Source: Methylocystis silviterrae
Lineage (GTDB): Bacteria > Pseudomonadota > Alphaproteobacteria > Rhizobiales > Beijerinckiaceae
Direction of reading: 5' to 3'
NCBI RefSeq assembly: GCF_013350005.1
Contig: NZ_JABVWW010000003.1
Span: 298,113 to 362,112 of the forward strand
DNA: 64,000 nt
The translations under genes and the position numbers were made by a program. Below are positions 63,943 to 64,000 of this stretch, one piece after another. Every line of letters begins with the position of its first letter. Position 1 is the first letter of the stretch. Under the pieces are notes generated by a model. The model had not been told where the DNA came from and did not search any database. It saw only the letters and a list, made by a program, of their open reading frames with translations.

Positions 63943-64000
63943 TTCACTTGGTCATGTCGCAAGGGGATCGCGGCCATGGCGAAGGGAACGCCCGGATTTT

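Noticed and set aside
63976..64000. Possible gene start MAKGTPGF at the right window edge
   Set aside because: ATG with AAGGGG upstream, but only eight codons are visible, too few to call.

Overview
The window looks like a chromosomal stretch of a GC-rich alphaproteobacterium of the order Hyphomicrobiales (Rhizobiales). The best guess is a methylotroph or methanotroph such as Methylocystis or Methylosinus. The grounds are a soluble NAD-dependent formate dehydrogenase operon, a FeuP/FeuQ-type two-component system, a rhizobial gene transfer agent (GTA) cluster, and promoters of the general stress sigma factor EcfG. The genus is inference; no rRNA gene is present.

Layout. Positions 1-6015 hold housekeeping genes: NUDIX regulator, phosphatase, HD hydrolase, Tag glycosylase, a secreted Pro-rich protein, a tandem DUF3126 protein and the feuPQ-like pair. 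Positions 6091-27185, all on the minus strand, form an almost complete RcGTA-like particle cluster in canonical order: small and large terminase, portal, protease, HK97 capsid, connectors, major tail protein, chaperones, short tape measure, DUF2460, DUF2163, NlpC/P60 and the giant TIM-barrel tip protein. A DUF2793 glycine-rich fibre and a lysis cassette (amidase, holin, overlapping spanin-like pair) follow. No integrase, repressor or replication gene is seen.

The most striking feature lies inside this cluster at 20581-25179. The portal gene carries a variable C-terminal tail that leads, through a one-base frame change at a G5 tract, into a polymorphic-toxin nuclease domain followed by an immunity-type gene. 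After it come a second, orphan immunity-like gene, a truncated portal 3' segment fused to a CdiA-type RNase A-like toxin with its own immunity candidate, and a third degenerate portal fragment. This resembles the orphan-cassette arrays of CDI and Rhs toxins, but built on a capsid portal gene.

Positions 27186-34485 contain dispersed palindromic repeats of about 105 bp (two flank a GIY-YIG nuclease gene), a candidate small RNA with promoter and terminator, YcgN, a class A penicillin-binding protein, a DUF1214/DUF1254 pair and an ArsR/SRPBCC operon with clear operators. Positions 34486-43022 carry DUF1178, glutaredoxin, ComF, a proton antiporter, a CobW-type metallochaperone, a D-Ala-D-Ala carboxypeptidase and a NarL-type two-component system. 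Positions 43219-50255 are a LysR regulator and fdsGBACD, which oxidise formate to CO2 with reduction of NAD+. Positions 50365-58100 form a stress and DNA-repair island: two Ku genes, LigD, CsbD-like proteins, a NepR-like protein, a YqjD-like protein and at least six EcfG-type promoter matches. The right end holds small regulators, a WYL-regulator/GST fusion, a decayed WYL regulator, TfoX-like, TetR, an aldo/keto reductase and a frameshifted PNPOx-like gene.
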